From Peptoanaerobacter stomatis (GTDB lineage: Bacteria > Bacillota > Clostridia > Peptostreptococcales > Filifactoraceae), in NCBI RefSeq assembly GCF_000238095.2, contig NZ_JH815225.1, positions 770,724 to 834,723 of the forward strand: 64,000 nt of DNA, given 5' to 3'. The position numbers and the translations under genes are program-made. This document shows, piece after piece, positions 45,401-55,901 of this stretch. The notes below the pieces were generated by a model. It searched no databases. It had not been told where the DNA came from and was given only the letters and a program-made list of their open reading frames with translations. Positions within the stretch are counted from its first letter, which is position 1. The number at the start of each line of letters is the position of its first letter.

Positions 45401-46588
45401 TTAATTCGTATAATTATCAAAATATCCTTGAATGTAAATTATCGGTGTTCCTTTATCTCCACTTCCTGATGTCAAATCTGATAATGAACCCAATAAATCT
45501 GTAAGTTGTCTTGGGGTAGTTCCTTCTGATGCCATTTTACCTACCAAATCAGATTCTTTATTTTTTATATAATCCACCACCGCATTTTTAAGTTCATCTC
45601 CTCTTAAATCTGCGAAATCATTGTCTGCTATATATTTGAGCTTAATTTCTGAAGGAGTACCTTTTAATCCGCTTGTATATCCAGGTGATACGACCGGATC
45701 CGCAAGCTCCCATATCTTACCTACAGGATCTTTAAACGCTCCATCTCCATAAACCATTACTTCAAGATTTTTTCCTGTTAATTCCTTCAACTTAGCTTGA
45801 ATTTTTTCTACCAAATCCTGACTATTTCTTGGAAATAACTTCAATGTATCTTCAGTAGCTTTATTTGAACCAAGAAGACCATACTCACTATATCCGCTTC
45901 CATCAACAGATGATGTCAATATATCATCAAGAGAAAATATTTTTTCTCCTCCATTTTCTAAAAGTATTCTCTTTGTTCTTTTTCTTGTGTGTATATCACA
46001 ATTTATAACATTTTTAGTGTATTTTAATATGGATTTCGGATCATTCGCAAATACTATCTCGCAATCTGCACCGGCTTCTTTTACTATATCTTTGTAAAAT
46101 TTGATGTAATCTACGCCTGTAAACTCATGTACAGGGTTTTTGAACAACTCTCTAAATCTTTTTTCATCAAATTCATCTTTCCAAGGATTTATGTTATTTT
46201 TATCAAGTTCGTCATAAGTTATGAAATGATTCCCTACTTCGTCTGACGGATAGCTCAACATTATTATAACTTTTTTTACACCGAGTGCTATGCCTTTAAG
46301 TATAAGTGAAAATCTGTTTCTGCTTAGTATTGGAAAAATTATTCCTACAGTATCTGAATTTAGCTTGTCTTTTACATCAGATGCTATATTATTTACATTC
46401 GCATAGTTACCTTGCGCTCTTGCAACCACAGATTCTGTAATAGTTACAATATCTCTATCATTTATAGTATATCCACCTTCTTTTGATGCTTCAATAACGG
46501 TATCACATACTATCTTTACCATATCATCATTTTGTTTGATAATTGGAGCTCTAAGCCCTCTAACAACAGTACCTATCATTCTGCTCAT
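45401..46588 (-). CDS. CofE-like (F420-0:gamma-glutamyl ligase family) protein
   Basis: A 395-residue member of the family of GTP-dependent ligases that add L-glutamate to coenzyme F420. The N-terminal VRGLRAPIIKQNDDMVKIVCDTV, DRDIVTITESVVARAQGNY and the central VDGSGYSEYGLLGSNKATEDTLKLFP segments are those of the long CofE-like proteins annotated in Firmicutes and related groups. No other F420 gene is visible, and fermentative clostridia are not known to make F420, so the substrate is probably different; ligation of an amino acid to another acid is a reasonable guess. It is monocistronic, beside the arginine-related region. Confidence 0.78.
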   Translation of the reverse strand: MSRMIGTVVRGLRAPIIKQNDDMVKIVCDTVIEASKEGGYTINDRDIVTITESVVARAQGNYANVNNIASDVKDKLNSDTVGIIFPILSRNRFSLILKGIALGVKKVIIMLSYPSDEVGNHFITYDELDKNNINPWKDEFDEKRFRELFKNPVHEFTGVDYIKFYKDIVKEAGADCEIVFANDPKSILKYTKNVINCDIHTRKRTKRILLENGGEKIFSLDDILTSSVDGSGYSEYGLLGSNKATEDTLKLFPRNSQDLVEKIQAKLKELTGKNLEVMVYGDGAFKDPVGKIWELADPVVSPGYTSGLKGTPSEIKLKYIADNDFADLRGDELKNAVVDYIKNKESDLVGKMASEGTTPRQLTDLLGSLSDLTSGSGDKGTPIIYIQGYFDNYTN

Positions 46589-47196
46589 AACATACTCCTT
46601 ATTTTTTATAAATTTGTTATAAAAACTTACATTATTTATATACTCTTTTAATACTAAATATAATAATATGAATTAAAATTATTTATGTTTATATTATATC
46701 CTTTTTATCTGAAAAATACAAAAAAAAATAATTTAATATTCATTTTATAAACTCAAAAATTTACCTTAATATTATTATAGAATACATATTTTTTACAAAT
46801 TTATAAACTGAATATTTTTTATTTTATTTTTTATAAATTTATATACCTATTTAGAATTATATATCAAATAAATATATATAATATTTCTTATTGAAATTAT
46901 TCCAAAAATGTTATAAAATAAAAAGTGATATTTTTTAAATAAATTTAAATAATATTCAACTATGTATATTTTACAAAATCTTTCATTAAATAGACATTTT
47001 TAATTAAAACTTAACTTGTAAATTCAAAAGTATTATACTCTCAAATCAATACAAAAATTTCACCATAATAATGATTATATTTTTTCATATAAATCTATTT
47101 TATAATTAACCTGTTAATTACCCATTTTATGTATTATATGAATGATATTTCTGATTTATGTTATATATTTAAATTTCAAGTATTCGGAGGCAATTT
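46589..47196. other. intergenic region without a recognised feature
   Basis: About 600 bases of extremely AT-rich sequence between the divergent CofE-like and rho genes. It must hold both promoters and the rho leader, but no box pair, hairpin or repeat stands out. The rho ribosome binding site CGGAGG is at its right end. Confidence 0.4.
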
Positions 47197-48528
47197 ATGA
47201 TTGATTATGACCATCTAAAAATTACGGAGTTAAAAGAATTAGCAAAAGAAAAAAACATATCAAATTATTCAAAAATGAAAAAAAATGAACTTATACAGGC
47301 ATTGTCATCTATTGGCAACGATGATACAAAACAAATAGATATACAAGAAGATGTCTATATAAAAGATATAGATGATGAGCATAATTCCAAAGAAAAAAAA
47401 GTAGGAGAGCTTTTCATAGCTGAAAACAATTCTATAGCAAGTGGTGTTTTGGAAATATTGCCTGATGGATACGGATTTTTGCGTGGAGATAATTATTTAT
47501 CCACAGAAAATGACGTATATATGTCTCCTACACAAATAAGACGTTTCAGAATGAAAACAGGTGATTACATAGAAGGTGTAGTAAGACCTCCAAAGACAGG
47601 AGAAAAATTCAGCGCTTTATTATTTGTACATAAGATAAATGGCGAACATCCCGAAAAATCTATAAAACGTATGTCTTTTGACAATTTAACACCAATATAC
47701 CCAAGAGAAAAGTTCAATCTTAACAACAGCGATGACGTATCATCAAGAATAGTAGATATAATAGCACCTATTGGAAAAGGACAAAGAGGTCTTATAGTTG
47801 CACCTCCAAAAGCCGGAAAAACTATGCTCATAAAAGCTCTTGCCAACTCTATAAAAACTCATAATCCTGAAGTTGAGCTGATAATATTATTAATCGATGA
47901 ACGTCCAGAAGAAGTCACAGACATAAAAGAGTCCGTAAAAGATGCCGATGTTATATATTCAACATTTGATGAGCTTCCCGCGCATCATATAAAAGTTGCA
48001 GAAATGGTACTTAACAGAGCAAAAGGACTCGTAGAATTTAAAAAAGATGTCGTAATATTATTAGACAGTATAACAAGGCTCGCAAGAGCATATAACATAA
48101 CCATACAATCGAGCGGAAAAACTCTATCAGGCGGTTTGGATCCAAGCTCACTATACGGACCTAAACAATTTTTCGGTGCAGCAAGAAATCTTAAAGAAGG
48201 CGGTTCACTGACAATATTATCAACAGCGCTTATAGATACAGGTTCACGAATGGATGATGTAATTTTTGAGGAATTTAAAGGCACAGGAAATATGGAACTC
48301 ACACTTGATCGAAAAATTTCACAAAAAAGAATATTCCCCGCTATAGATATAGAAAAATCCGGAACAAGAAAAGACGAATTACTTCAATCGGAAAAAGAGA
48401 TGCAGCTATCAGCAAATATTAGAAAAAACTTAGAAAATCACACAAATATATATTATTTGGAAAAACTTATAAAACTTTTACAATCAAAATCATCAGAAAA
48501 CCTTATAAAACAAATAGAAGATATTTAA
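47197..48528 (+). CDS. rho: transcription termination factor Rho
   Basis: A 443-residue hexameric RNA helicase that ends transcription of untranslated RNAs. An N-terminal Rho_N domain (residues 5-38, [20 protein letters not shown]), an acidic linker, the cold-shock-like RNA-binding domain ([17 protein letters not shown]) and the ATPase domain with P-loop APPKAGKT (202-209), [25 protein letters not shown] and the GGLDPSS region are all present. Length is usual. It starts at an ATG after CGGAGG and is monocistronic with a terminator downstream. Confidence 0.97.
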   Translation: MIDYDHLKITELKELAKEKNISNYSKMKKNELIQALSSIGNDDTKQIDIQEDVYIKDIDDEHNSKEKKVGELFIAENNSIASGVLEILPDGYGFLRGDNYLSTENDVYMSPTQIRRFRMKTGDYIEGVVRPPKTGEKFSALLFVHKINGEHPEKSIKRMSFDNLTPIYPREKFNLNNSDDVSSRIVDIIAPIGKGQRGLIVAPPKAGKTMLIKALANSIKTHNPEVELIILLIDERPEEVTDIKESVKDADVIYSTFDELPAHHIKVAEMVLNRAKGLVEFKKDVVILLDSITRLARAYNITIQSSGKTLSGGLDPSSLYGPKQFFGAARNLKEGGSLTILSTALIDTGSRMDDVIFEEFKGTGNMELTLDRKISQKRIFPAIDIEKSGTRKDELLQSEKEMQLSANIRKNLENHTNIYYLEKLIKLLQSKSSENLIKQIEDI

Positions 48529-48675
48529 AAAGCTTTATTAATGATAATTTGTCAAGTTAAATGCAACACTTTTTTAAAATAACTCAAAAAACTTAATTTT
48601 ATGTTTACAATGTAAGTGAAACACCATAACAAATAAATTTTTATAATATAATAATACAATATAACTATAAACACA

Positions 48676-48729
48676 AAATAAATTTTAAATTTGTCCAAGT
48701 ATACAATTTAAAATTTATTTTTTTGTTTT
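48676..48729 (+). terminator. terminator after rho
   Basis: AAATAAATTTTAAATT (48676-48691) and its exact complement (48705-48720) form a 16-bp all-AT stem with a 13-base loop, followed by a T-rich tract. The rest of the 48529-48958 gap is AT-rich with nothing recognised. Confidence 0.65.
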
Positions 48730-48958
48730 ATGATATTTTTTTATCAAAACTTTACAAAAATATACTTTTATAGTATAATTTTGTAAAATAAACTAATACT
48801 AAAACCAATAAAAACATTGAATTATTTAGTAGATAGATTATATGACACCATAAATTTATTAACAAAAGATACTGTAAAAAGTGTTATTCATAGAGAATGA
48901 ATTATCTCTACTATTAAATTGGTTATTAGTATAAATTCTTAAGTATGGAGATGATAAA

Positions 48959-50056
48959 ATGAAGTATTTTTTAATTACATTAGTTTTGTCTGTAATATGT
49001 GTGTTTTTCTTTTCATATAATAAAATCGAGGTGTATAATATGCAAACTAAATCTATATCAAGCAGTTCAAATTTACCTAATAATCCAAATGTAAATGTTG
49101 ACTATTCCAAGGTCGATCTAAAAAAAATATATTTAGCAGGCGGTTGCTTTTGGGGATTGGATGCTTATATGGCAAGAGTTTACGGTGTAGCGGATACAAT
49201 AAGCGGTTATGCTAACGGTAAAACTGAAGATACCGTTTATGAAAACTTAAAATCTACAGGACACGCTGAAACAGTTGAAGTTTCATATGATCCTTCAAGA
49301 GTATCATTAAACGACATATTGCAATATTATCTACGAGTGGTTGACCCTACAAGTCTTAACAAACAGGGAAATGATGTAGGCACCCAATATAGAACGGGAA
49401 TATATTACACGGATGAAGATGATAAAAAAATTATAGAAGAAGTATTAAAAGAAGAACAGAAAAAATATAAAAATAAAATTGTTATAGAAGTATTACCTCT
49501 AAAACATTTTATAAAAGCTGAAGACTACCATCAAGATTATTTGGAAAAAAATCCTTCAGGATACTGCCATATAAATCTTTTCGATGTCGAAAAACCCTTG
49601 TATGAAAATCAAAGAACATATAAAAAACCCTCAAAAGATGAATTGAAAAAAAGTTTAACAGATATTCAGTATAAGGTAACTCAGGAAAGTGCCACAGAAA
49701 GACCTTTTTCCAACGAATATTGGGATAATACAAAAAAAGGTATATATGTAGATATAACTACAGGTGAACCGTTATTTTCTTCAACAGACAAGTTTGAATC
49801 AGGCTGTGGCTGGCCAAGTTTTTCAAAACCTATCAGCAAAGATTTAATAGAGTACAAAAACGACACAAGCCATGGTATGAACAGAACAGAGGTTAGAAGT
49901 AAGTCAGGTGACGCTCATTTGGGACATGTATTCGATGACGGTCCAAAAGAATTAGGAGGGATAAGATACTGTATAAACAGTGCCTCTTTAAAATTTATAC
50001 CTCTTGAAGATATGGAAAAAGAGGGATATAAAGATTTAATCCCCCTTGTTAAATAA
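48959..50056 (+). CDS. msrAB: membrane-anchored methionine sulfoxide reductase MsrA-MsrB fusion
   Basis: A 365-residue fusion of the two methionine sulfoxide reductases, repairing both S and R sulfoxides. An N-terminal hydrophobic segment ([13 protein letters not shown], residues 6-18) anchors or exports it, so it acts outside the membrane. MsrA follows with [11 protein letters not shown] (catalytic Cys63), [10 protein letters not shown] and [17 protein letters not shown]. MsrB follows with [32 protein letters not shown] and catalytic Cys338 in RYCINSASL. The zinc-binding CxxC pairs of some MsrB proteins are absent. It is monocistronic. Confidence 0.95.
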   Translation: MKYFLITLVLSVICVFFFSYNKIEVYNMQTKSISSSSNLPNNPNVNVDYSKVDLKKIYLAGGCFWGLDAYMARVYGVADTISGYANGKTEDTVYENLKSTGHAETVEVSYDPSRVSLNDILQYYLRVVDPTSLNKQGNDVGTQYRTGIYYTDEDDKKIIEEVLKEEQKKYKNKIVIEVLPLKHFIKAEDYHQDYLEKNPSGYCHINLFDVEKPLYENQRTYKKPSKDELKKSLTDIQYKVTQESATERPFSNEYWDNTKKGIYVDITTGEPLFSSTDKFESGCGWPSFSKPISKDLIEYKNDTSHGMNRTEVRSKSGDAHLGHVFDDGPKELGGIRYCINSASLKFIPLEDMEKEGYKDLIPLVK

Positions 50057-50061
50057 AACAA

Positions 50062-50215
50062 ATTATAATAAACCCTATTTAAATTAAAATATGCTCAAAT
50101 TGTTTTGCTATTTGATTTACCTATGATTTTATAAATATACACATATATTTATAAAAAAGTTTCCAAAGCAAAATATATTTGAGCATTTCTATATTTAATT
50201 AAATAATGGTATTAT
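50062..50215. repeat. long imperfect inverted repeat after msrAB
   Basis: The left arm near 50065-50108 (AAATTAAAATATGCTCAAAT, then TTTTGCT) reappears inverted at 50167-50212 (AGCAAAATATATTTGAGCAT, then TTTAATTAAAT). The centre is AT-rich. The ATGCTCAAAT core is also found once at 24319. It resembles a small non-coding mobile repeat; part of it may double as the msrAB terminator. Confidence 0.5.
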
Positions 50216-50368
50216 ATATAATTTTATCATTAGAATAGGCTTTTTTAATTTATATTAAAAAGTCTATACATAGCTTTATATTTTTATTAAATTTATAAAA
50301 TACTATTTTTCTATAGTTATATTGAGCTTTAATATAAAACAACTACATTTTATAAGGCTCTACATTGA

Positions 50369-51484
50369 TTACAAAAACAACTCCGCTATTTTTTTTGCGG
50401 TATCTACTTTTTTATTTCTCCTCATAGAACTTTTTATTATTTCCAATTTTTCAGGATTTTCTATTACACATTTTATAAGCATATCCAATGAAAAATATCT
50501 GCTTGTATAAAGTGCCATTTGATTATTTACCAAAAAATCTCTGTTGCCTTCTTCTTGACCTGGTATGAAAAAAGGTATTATCATAGGCAATTCTTCGTGA
50601 ATACATTCTGTAATGGTAAGACCTCCCGGTTTTGTTATAATCACATCTGATATTTGATAATATCTTTCTATTTCGTCAGTAAATCCTACAACTACAGTTT
50701 TATTTTTAGGTTTTTTTCTATATATTCTTCTTTCCAATCTTTCTTTAAGATGTTCATTTCTTCCGCATATTACTATTATATTTATATCTTCTTGCAAATT
50801 TTCAATCTGTTTATAAACCGATATTATGTCTCCCGCTCCAAAACTTCCGCCCATAATGAGTACAGTAAATTTATCGTCTATATCTTTTTCTGTTTTCCAT
50901 CTTCTTGTATCTGAAATATCGTAATCTTTCATATCTATAGGTATTCCCAAAGGATATATCTTTTCCTGTTCTACTTTAAAAGATTTTAAAAGTACTCCTG
51001 TATCTTCATGTGCTACTATATATTTATCTATATCTTTGGCAACATGAGCTACGTGAACTGTATAATCGGTAATAAGAGAGTATAGAGGAATATTTATTTT
51101 TTCCTTTTCCTTCAGATTTGATACAGCTATTCCCGGAAAAGCATGAGTAGTTATTATATGTGTTATATTGTCGCTTTCTATTTTTTTTAATATATTTTTT
51201 TCCATATAAGATATTATAAAATTCCAGTCAAATGTTTTTCTGATAAATTTACCGTCAGATGCGTTATATGCTGTACCATAGACTTTTGGTATATATTGAG
51301 CTGATTTTTCATATCCGCCTGATATCATTATGTTTAACAGCTTCCCCATTCTGCCTATGTCTTTGAGTGAATCTACAATTTCGTTTTCTATATTCAATAT
51401 GTCAAGTTCTTTTTTTATTGCATTTGAAGCTTTATTGTGTCCTCCTCCTGTTGAGGCAGTAAGTATCATTACTTTTTTTTGCAT
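50369..51484 (-). CDS. processive diacylglycerol glucosyltransferase-like (MGDG synthase family)
   Basis: A 371-residue glycosyltransferase of the MGDG synthase/UgtP family (GT28 type), which adds glucose or galactose to diacylglycerol to make membrane glycolipids and the lipoteichoic acid anchor. The N-terminus MQKKVMILTASTGGGHNKASNAI carries the family glycine-rich start; the ITTHAFPG, PLYSLITDYTVHVAHV and GIPIDM segments belong to the MGDG domain. The C-terminal nucleotide-sugar site reads IMGGSFGAGDI and ITKPGGLTITECIHEELPMI. The LtaS-like enzyme at 12964-14763 could use its product. Confidence 0.9.
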   Translation of the reverse strand: MQKKVMILTASTGGGHNKASNAIKKELDILNIENEIVDSLKDIGRMGKLLNIMISGGYEKSAQYIPKVYGTAYNASDGKFIRKTFDWNFIISYMEKNILKKIESDNITHIITTHAFPGIAVSNLKEKEKINIPLYSLITDYTVHVAHVAKDIDKYIVAHEDTGVLLKSFKVEQEKIYPLGIPIDMKDYDISDTRRWKTEKDIDDKFTVLIMGGSFGAGDIISVYKQIENLQEDINIIVICGRNEHLKERLERRIYRKKPKNKTVVVGFTDEIERYYQISDVIITKPGGLTITECIHEELPMIIPFFIPGQEEGNRDFLVNNQMALYTSRYFSLDMLIKCVIENPEKLEIIKSSMRRNKKVDTAKKIAELFL

Positions 51485-51750
51485 AAATTAATCTCCATAT
51501 CATTATATTTTGCATTTAATTTCTGTAGTATATTTAATAATTATATCAAAAATTAAGCATTAATAAAATAAAAAATAAGAAGTTGCGATTTTTAAATTCA
51601 AATTTAATAAAAAATTAATATAAGGATTATATAATTTATTTCACAACATATGTAATATCAAATATAAAAAATAATAATTTCTTGGTGTTTATAAATGTTT
51701 ATATCGGGAAATAATCCTTAATATTCAGTTTTTTATTAGGAGGGTATGAT

Positions 51751-52854
51751 TTGTTCAAAAACAATTTGTTCAAAAAAGTTTTATTTGTTTTGTTTTGCTT
51801 GATTGCATATAAAATCGTTGATAATTATGTTTTTTTCTTTTCTGAAATAGGTAGATTTTTGTCTATATTATCGCCTTTTTTCTGGGGAATTGCTTTTGCT
51901 TATATATTAAACCCGCTTATGTGTTTGTTTGAAAGCAAGTTTAAAATTCCTAAGAGAGTTTTTACTCTTGCCATTGTATATCTTATATTTTTCGGCATAA
52001 TTGCTCTTTTTTCAATATTTATTATACCTGTCATAGCTGAAAATATAAAAGAATTGTACAGCAAATCCTCATATTATCCAAACATTTTATATTCATATAT
52101 AGAAAAGTTGCCTAATAGCGAATATTTGCTGAAAAATCTTGGAATAATGAACTTAATTGAAAATAACAGCTCAAGCATTTTGCAATGGCTTTTCCAATTT
52201 TCAAACTTGACATTTAATTCAATATTGACACAGGCTTTTAATATAACATCCGGTTTATTCAATTTTGTACTTGGAATTTTTGTTTCTATATATCTGCTAT
52301 ATGACAAGGAAAATCTCATAAATTATAACAAAAAAGTTATACGTGCATTATTTCCTAAAGATACAGCTTTTTCCATATTAAATTATTTTTCAAAAGTGAA
52401 TTTCTATTTTTATAATTTTTTAATTGGAAAGCTAATAGACTCTACAATTATAGGTATACTTTGCTATATAGGACTTTCACTGCTTAAAATAAAATACTCT
52501 TTACTGCTGAGTATAATTGTAGGTATGTTTAATATGATTCCGTATTTCGGACCTTTTATGGGAGCTGTACCTGCAATATTATTGACTCTTATATACAGTC
52601 CTATTCAAGCGTTATGGGTAGCATTATTTATATTATTTTTACAACAATTTGATGGTTGGTATTTAGGACCGAAAATACTCGGCAACACAGTAGGTGCATC
52701 TCCACTTTTTATAATATTTTCTATCTTAGTTGGTGGAGGTTTTGCAGGTGCTCTTGGTATGTTGCTTGCAGTACCGTTATTCAAAAGTTTATTCTTGCTT
52801 TGGGAAGAATTTATTGATAAAAGAAGTCCTGATAAAAAAGATTTGATTGAATAG
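51751..52854 (+). CDS. AI-2E family transporter (PerM/YtvI-like), TTG start
   Basis: A 367-residue membrane protein of the AI-2E exporter superfamily with about seven or eight membrane segments. Family segments are FWGIAFAYILNPLMCLFE near the start, LIGKLIDSTIIGILCYIGLSLL in the middle, MIPYFGPFMGAVPAILL and FDGWYLGPKILGNTVGASPLFIIFSILVGG (residues around 270-340). Members export varied small molecules or act as sodium/proton antiporters; the substrate is not predictable here. The start codon is TTG at 51751, seven bases after AGGAGG; the ATG at 51745 is out of frame. Confidence 0.87.
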   Translation: MFKNNLFKKVLFVLFCLIAYKIVDNYVFFFSEIGRFLSILSPFFWGIAFAYILNPLMCLFESKFKIPKRVFTLAIVYLIFFGIIALFSIFIIPVIAENIKELYSKSSYYPNILYSYIEKLPNSEYLLKNLGIMNLIENNSSSILQWLFQFSNLTFNSILTQAFNITSGLFNFVLGIFVSIYLLYDKENLINYNKKVIRALFPKDTAFSILNYFSKVNFYFYNFLIGKLIDSTIIGILCYIGLSLLKIKYSLLLSIIVGMFNMIPYFGPFMGAVPAILLTLIYSPIQALWVALFILFLQQFDGWYLGPKILGNTVGASPLFIIFSILVGGGFAGALGMLLAVPLFKSLFLLWEEFIDKRSPDKKDLIE

Positions 52855-53185
52855 AAAATTAATGTTATAATATTCAAAACAAATGTTTTCACATCTCAGT
52901 TTATAAATTTGTTCTAAAAATGTATATTTAAAATTTATTTTATTAATTATAGAGTATTTAATTATTATCTATATAATATATTTAATACTAATCTTATTTT
53001 TTTAAGATGGATAATTTCCTTTTTTAAATTTTATTTAAATAGATTTAAGTAGATAATACATTATACAAAAAATCATCATATAAAGTTTATTTTTATATAT
53101 TTTAGAGCGAAATTTATATAATCTATTATTTTAAAATTAATTTTTTAATTAATACGAAATATGATAACTTATAGGGGGATTTAAG
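52855..53185. other. intergenic region without a recognised feature
   Basis: AT-rich gap before the YtxH gene with no clear hairpin or repeat. The ribosome binding site GGGGG-GAT at its right end precedes the ATG at 53186. Confidence 0.35.
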
Positions 53186-53425
53186 ATGAGAAGAACAAAT
53201 TGTGAAACAAACTTATTTGCCATTGTAGGTGCCACTGCAATAGGAGCAATAATAGGCGTAGCGTTTGGCTTGATGTTTGCACCAAAAAGCGGAAATGAGT
53301 TAAGAGAACAGTTAGTAACATCAGGAAAAGATTTAGTTAATAAAAATAAGTCTAAAAAAGACAGCTTTTTTGATGAAGAAGATGAAGATATAGATGAAAT
53401 AGGAGATTTTTCTGATTCTATATAA
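53186..53425 (+). CDS. YtxH domain protein
   Basis: A 79-residue protein with one hydrophobic glycine/alanine-rich segment (AIVGATAIGAIIGVAFGLMFAP) followed by the YtxH signature KSGNELREQL and an acidic tail (DEEDEDIDEIGD). YtxH-like proteins are small membrane-associated proteins linked to stress in Firmicutes; the molecular role is not known. It starts after AGGGGG and is followed by a terminator. Confidence 0.85.
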   Translation: MRRTNCETNLFAIVGATAIGAIIGVAFGLMFAPKSGNELREQLVTSGKDLVNKNKSKKDSFFDEEDEDIDEIGDFSDSI

Positions 53426-53442
53426 TAAATAATGGATAAATT

Positions 53443-53476
53443 AAAGGCAATCATTTAAAGTGGTTGCTTTTATTTT
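53443..53476 (+). terminator. terminator after the YtxH gene
   Basis: AAAGGCAATCA (53443-53453) pairs with TGGTTGCTTTT (53461-53471), allowing two G-U pairs, around a 7-base loop; a T-rich tract follows. Confidence 0.65.
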
Positions 53477-53568
53477 ATCCATTACAATATCCGGTAATTC
53501 TACGATCAATATTTTGCAAGTATTTATAGAGTCATATCTATGTCAGTATTTTATCGTCATTTATATGT

Positions 53569-53766
53569 CTACTTCATAAGCACTTCAATCAAATCTTCTT
53601 GTGATTTTATATCTGCAATCTTGCACATATCTGTTACTATAGAGTCCTTAAGTGACAGGAATTGCTCTATTTTAGTATGTTCATATGTGTAATCAAGAGC
53701 TTGTAATATAGCTAACAAATCTGTCTTAGATAGCTGATCAATAGTAATCTTGTTAAAATCAAACAT
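53569..53766 (-). CDS. small hypothetical protein
   Basis: A 65-residue protein (starting MFDFNKITIDQLSKTDLLAI) without a family I recognise. It is mixed in charge, predicted helical by its heptad-like leucines, and has no membrane segment. It is taken as a real gene because an AAGGAGAG ribosome binding site sits at the right distance before the ATG at 53766 and its codon use fits the neighbours. It is alone on its strand between the YtxH and hflX genes. Confidence 0.6.
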   Translation of the reverse strand: MFDFNKITIDQLSKTDLLAILQALDYTYEHTKIEQFLSLKDSIVTDMCKIADIKSQEDLIEVLMK

Positions 53767-54083
53767 ATCTTCTCTCCTTTTATTTTACTTTACTCTAAGT
53801 ATTATATCATAAAATAATTTTTTAGTGCATAAATTTTTTATAGTTAAGCATAATATTTTTAATATATATTTAAAAAATAAAAATAACATTAATCCCAGAT
53901 AAATAAAATCAAATATTTGCCACAAAAAAATTACTTTGCTGATAAGTATTTGAAAAACTCCCAAAATATGAATAAGTGCGTTATAGTTCTCATATATACT
54001 CTAAAAATATTATCTAATCTTTAAGAAAATATGATATAATATCTAATATCAATCAAATGCAATAAATAGTTGGAGGTATCACC
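53767..54083. other. intergenic region without a recognised feature
   Basis: AT-rich gap between the small minus-strand gene and hflX. No clear promoter or repeat is seen. The hflX ribosome binding site GGAGG is at its right end. Confidence 0.35.
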
Positions 54084-55373
54084 ATGTCTGATACAAAAAA
54101 TATTGAAAAAGTGATATTGGTAGGACTTAATATAACTACCAATATAAAAAAACAAACTGATATAGATATATATGATTCTATGAAAGAATTGGAAGAACTC
54201 GCTCAAGCAGCCGGTACAAAAATATTGGGAACTACCGTACAAAACAAAGAAACTTATGATGCTGCATATTATATAGGCAAAGGCAAAGCAGAAGAGCTTG
54301 CTGAGCTTGCCGAAAATATGGAAGCCGATACAATAATATTTAATGAAGAACTGTCAGGAGTACAAATCAAAAATCTTGAGGAAATAACAAAAGCAAAAGT
54401 AATAGACAGAACGACATTAATACTTGATATATTTGCATCAAGAGCCTTATCAAAAGAAGGTAAATTACAAGTCGAGCTTGCTCAACAAAAATATCGTTCA
54501 GCAAGACTTATCGGATTAGGCTCACAACTTTCAAGACTCGGTGGAGGTATAGGTACAAGAGGCCCTGGCGAAAAAAAATTAGAAATAGATAAGCGTCACA
54601 TAAAACAAAGAATAATAGATATACAAAAAGAATTAAAAGAAATATCAAAAAACAGACAAACACAAAGAAGTAGCAGAGCAAAATCAAATTTACCTCTTGT
54701 AGCTTTGGTAGGTTATACAAATTCAGGAAAATCTACAATTTTAAATGAAATAATAAAAACACATAAAGATTATGACAAAGAAAAAGAAGTCTATGTTCAA
54801 GATATGTTGTTTGCCACACTTGATGTTCAGCTTAGAAAAGCAACTTTACCCTCAAATTCAGACTATCTTATAACAGATACTGTAGGTTTTGTCTCACAAA
54901 TACCTCACGATTTGATAGAAGCGTTCAAAGCTACATTAGAAGAAGTAAAGTATGCTGATTTGCTCCTACACGTAGTAGATTTGTCAAATGACAAATATAA
55001 ATTACAAATGGATACAACAAACAAAGTTCTATCAGAAATAGGAGTTGACAACAAAAAAGTTTTATATGTATTCAACAAAGCCGACAAAGTAAATTATGAA
55101 GCAAATATCAGCGTAAATGAGCCTTTTATTATGATATCGGCAACAAAAAGATATAATATCGACAAGCTTTACGAAATGATAGAGCAGATGCTGTCAAAAT
55201 CTAAGAAAAAAGTAGAACTGCTCATACCATATTCAAACTCAGATATAATAAACAAACTTCACGATAAATATAATTTTGAAGAAATCTACGAAGAAAACGG
55301 AACGAGATTAAAAGTCAGCTTGGAAGAAGAAGAATATGGAAGATATAAAAATTTTATAACACAAGAATTTTAA
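54084..55373 (+). CDS. hflX: ribosome-associated GTPase HflX
   Basis: A 429-residue GTPase that splits stalled ribosomes under stress. The N-terminal HflX domain (residues ~5-190) contains YYIGKGKAEEL and the glycine-rich GLGSQLSRLGGGIGTRGPGE at its end; the G domain has P-loop GYTNSGKST (210-218), the ATLD switch, DTVGFVSQIPHDLIEAF and NKADK. A C-terminal dUTPase-unrelated beta domain closes it. Motifs and length are normal. The dUTPase gene follows after 81 bases on the same strand. Confidence 0.96.
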   Translation: MSDTKNIEKVILVGLNITTNIKKQTDIDIYDSMKELEELAQAAGTKILGTTVQNKETYDAAYYIGKGKAEELAELAENMEADTIIFNEELSGVQIKNLEEITKAKVIDRTTLILDIFASRALSKEGKLQVELAQQKYRSARLIGLGSQLSRLGGGIGTRGPGEKKLEIDKRHIKQRIIDIQKELKEISKNRQTQRSSRAKSNLPLVALVGYTNSGKSTILNEIIKTHKDYDKEKEVYVQDMLFATLDVQLRKATLPSNSDYLITDTVGFVSQIPHDLIEAFKATLEEVKYADLLLHVVDLSNDKYKLQMDTTNKVLSEIGVDNKKVLYVFNKADKVNYEANISVNEPFIMISATKRYNIDKLYEMIEQMLSKSKKKVELLIPYSNSDIINKLHDKYNFEEIYEENGTRLKVSLEEEEYGRYKNFITQEF

Positions 55374-55454
55374 TTTATTTTTGTAATGTTATCAAACAAA
55401 TCTAATACATTAAACTATAGGATAGTAGTAAAAGTATAAAAAATAGGAGTTATC

Positions 55455-55886
55455 ATGAAGTTAAAAGTTAAATTTGAAAAAGAAATTTGTCAAGATTTTG
55501 AATTTGTAGATGGAAAATCAGATTGGATAGATTTAAAATCGGCAGAAGATGTTGAACTAAAAGCCTTTGAACACAAACTTATAAATTTAGGTTTTGCATT
55601 GGAACTTCCAATCGGATATGAAGCATATGTACTTCCAAGAAGCTCTACATTTAAAAACTTTGGTATAATACAAACCAACTCTATGGGTATAATCGACAAC
55701 TCATACTGTGGAGATGAAGATTATTGGAGATTACCTGTTCTCGCAATAAGGGATACTAAGATAAATAAAGGCGACAGAATATGCCAGTTTAGAATAATGG
55801 AAAAAATGAAAGATATAGAAATAGAAATAGTTGAACATTTAGGCAATAAAAATCGTGGAGGTTTCGGCTCAACAGGTAAGAATTAA
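55455..55886 (+). CDS. dut: dUTP diphosphatase
   Basis: A 143-residue trimeric dUTPase that hydrolyses dUTP to dUMP and keeps uracil out of DNA. Motifs in order are the N-terminal [47 protein letters not shown] (with the catalytic aspartate), [10 protein letters not shown] and the C-terminal flexible GRGGFGSTG-type arm (here [11 protein letters not shown]). The insertion of acidic residues in DEDYW resembles the clostridial form. It follows hflX with its own AGGAG site. Confidence 0.92.
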   Translation: MKLKVKFEKEICQDFEFVDGKSDWIDLKSAEDVELKAFEHKLINLGFALELPIGYEAYVLPRSSTFKNFGIIQTNSMGIIDNSYCGDEDYWRLPVLAIRDTKINKGDRICQFRIMEKMKDIEIEIVEHLGNKNRGGFGSTGKN

Positions 55887-55901
55887 TAACAAAACTCCAA
55901 G

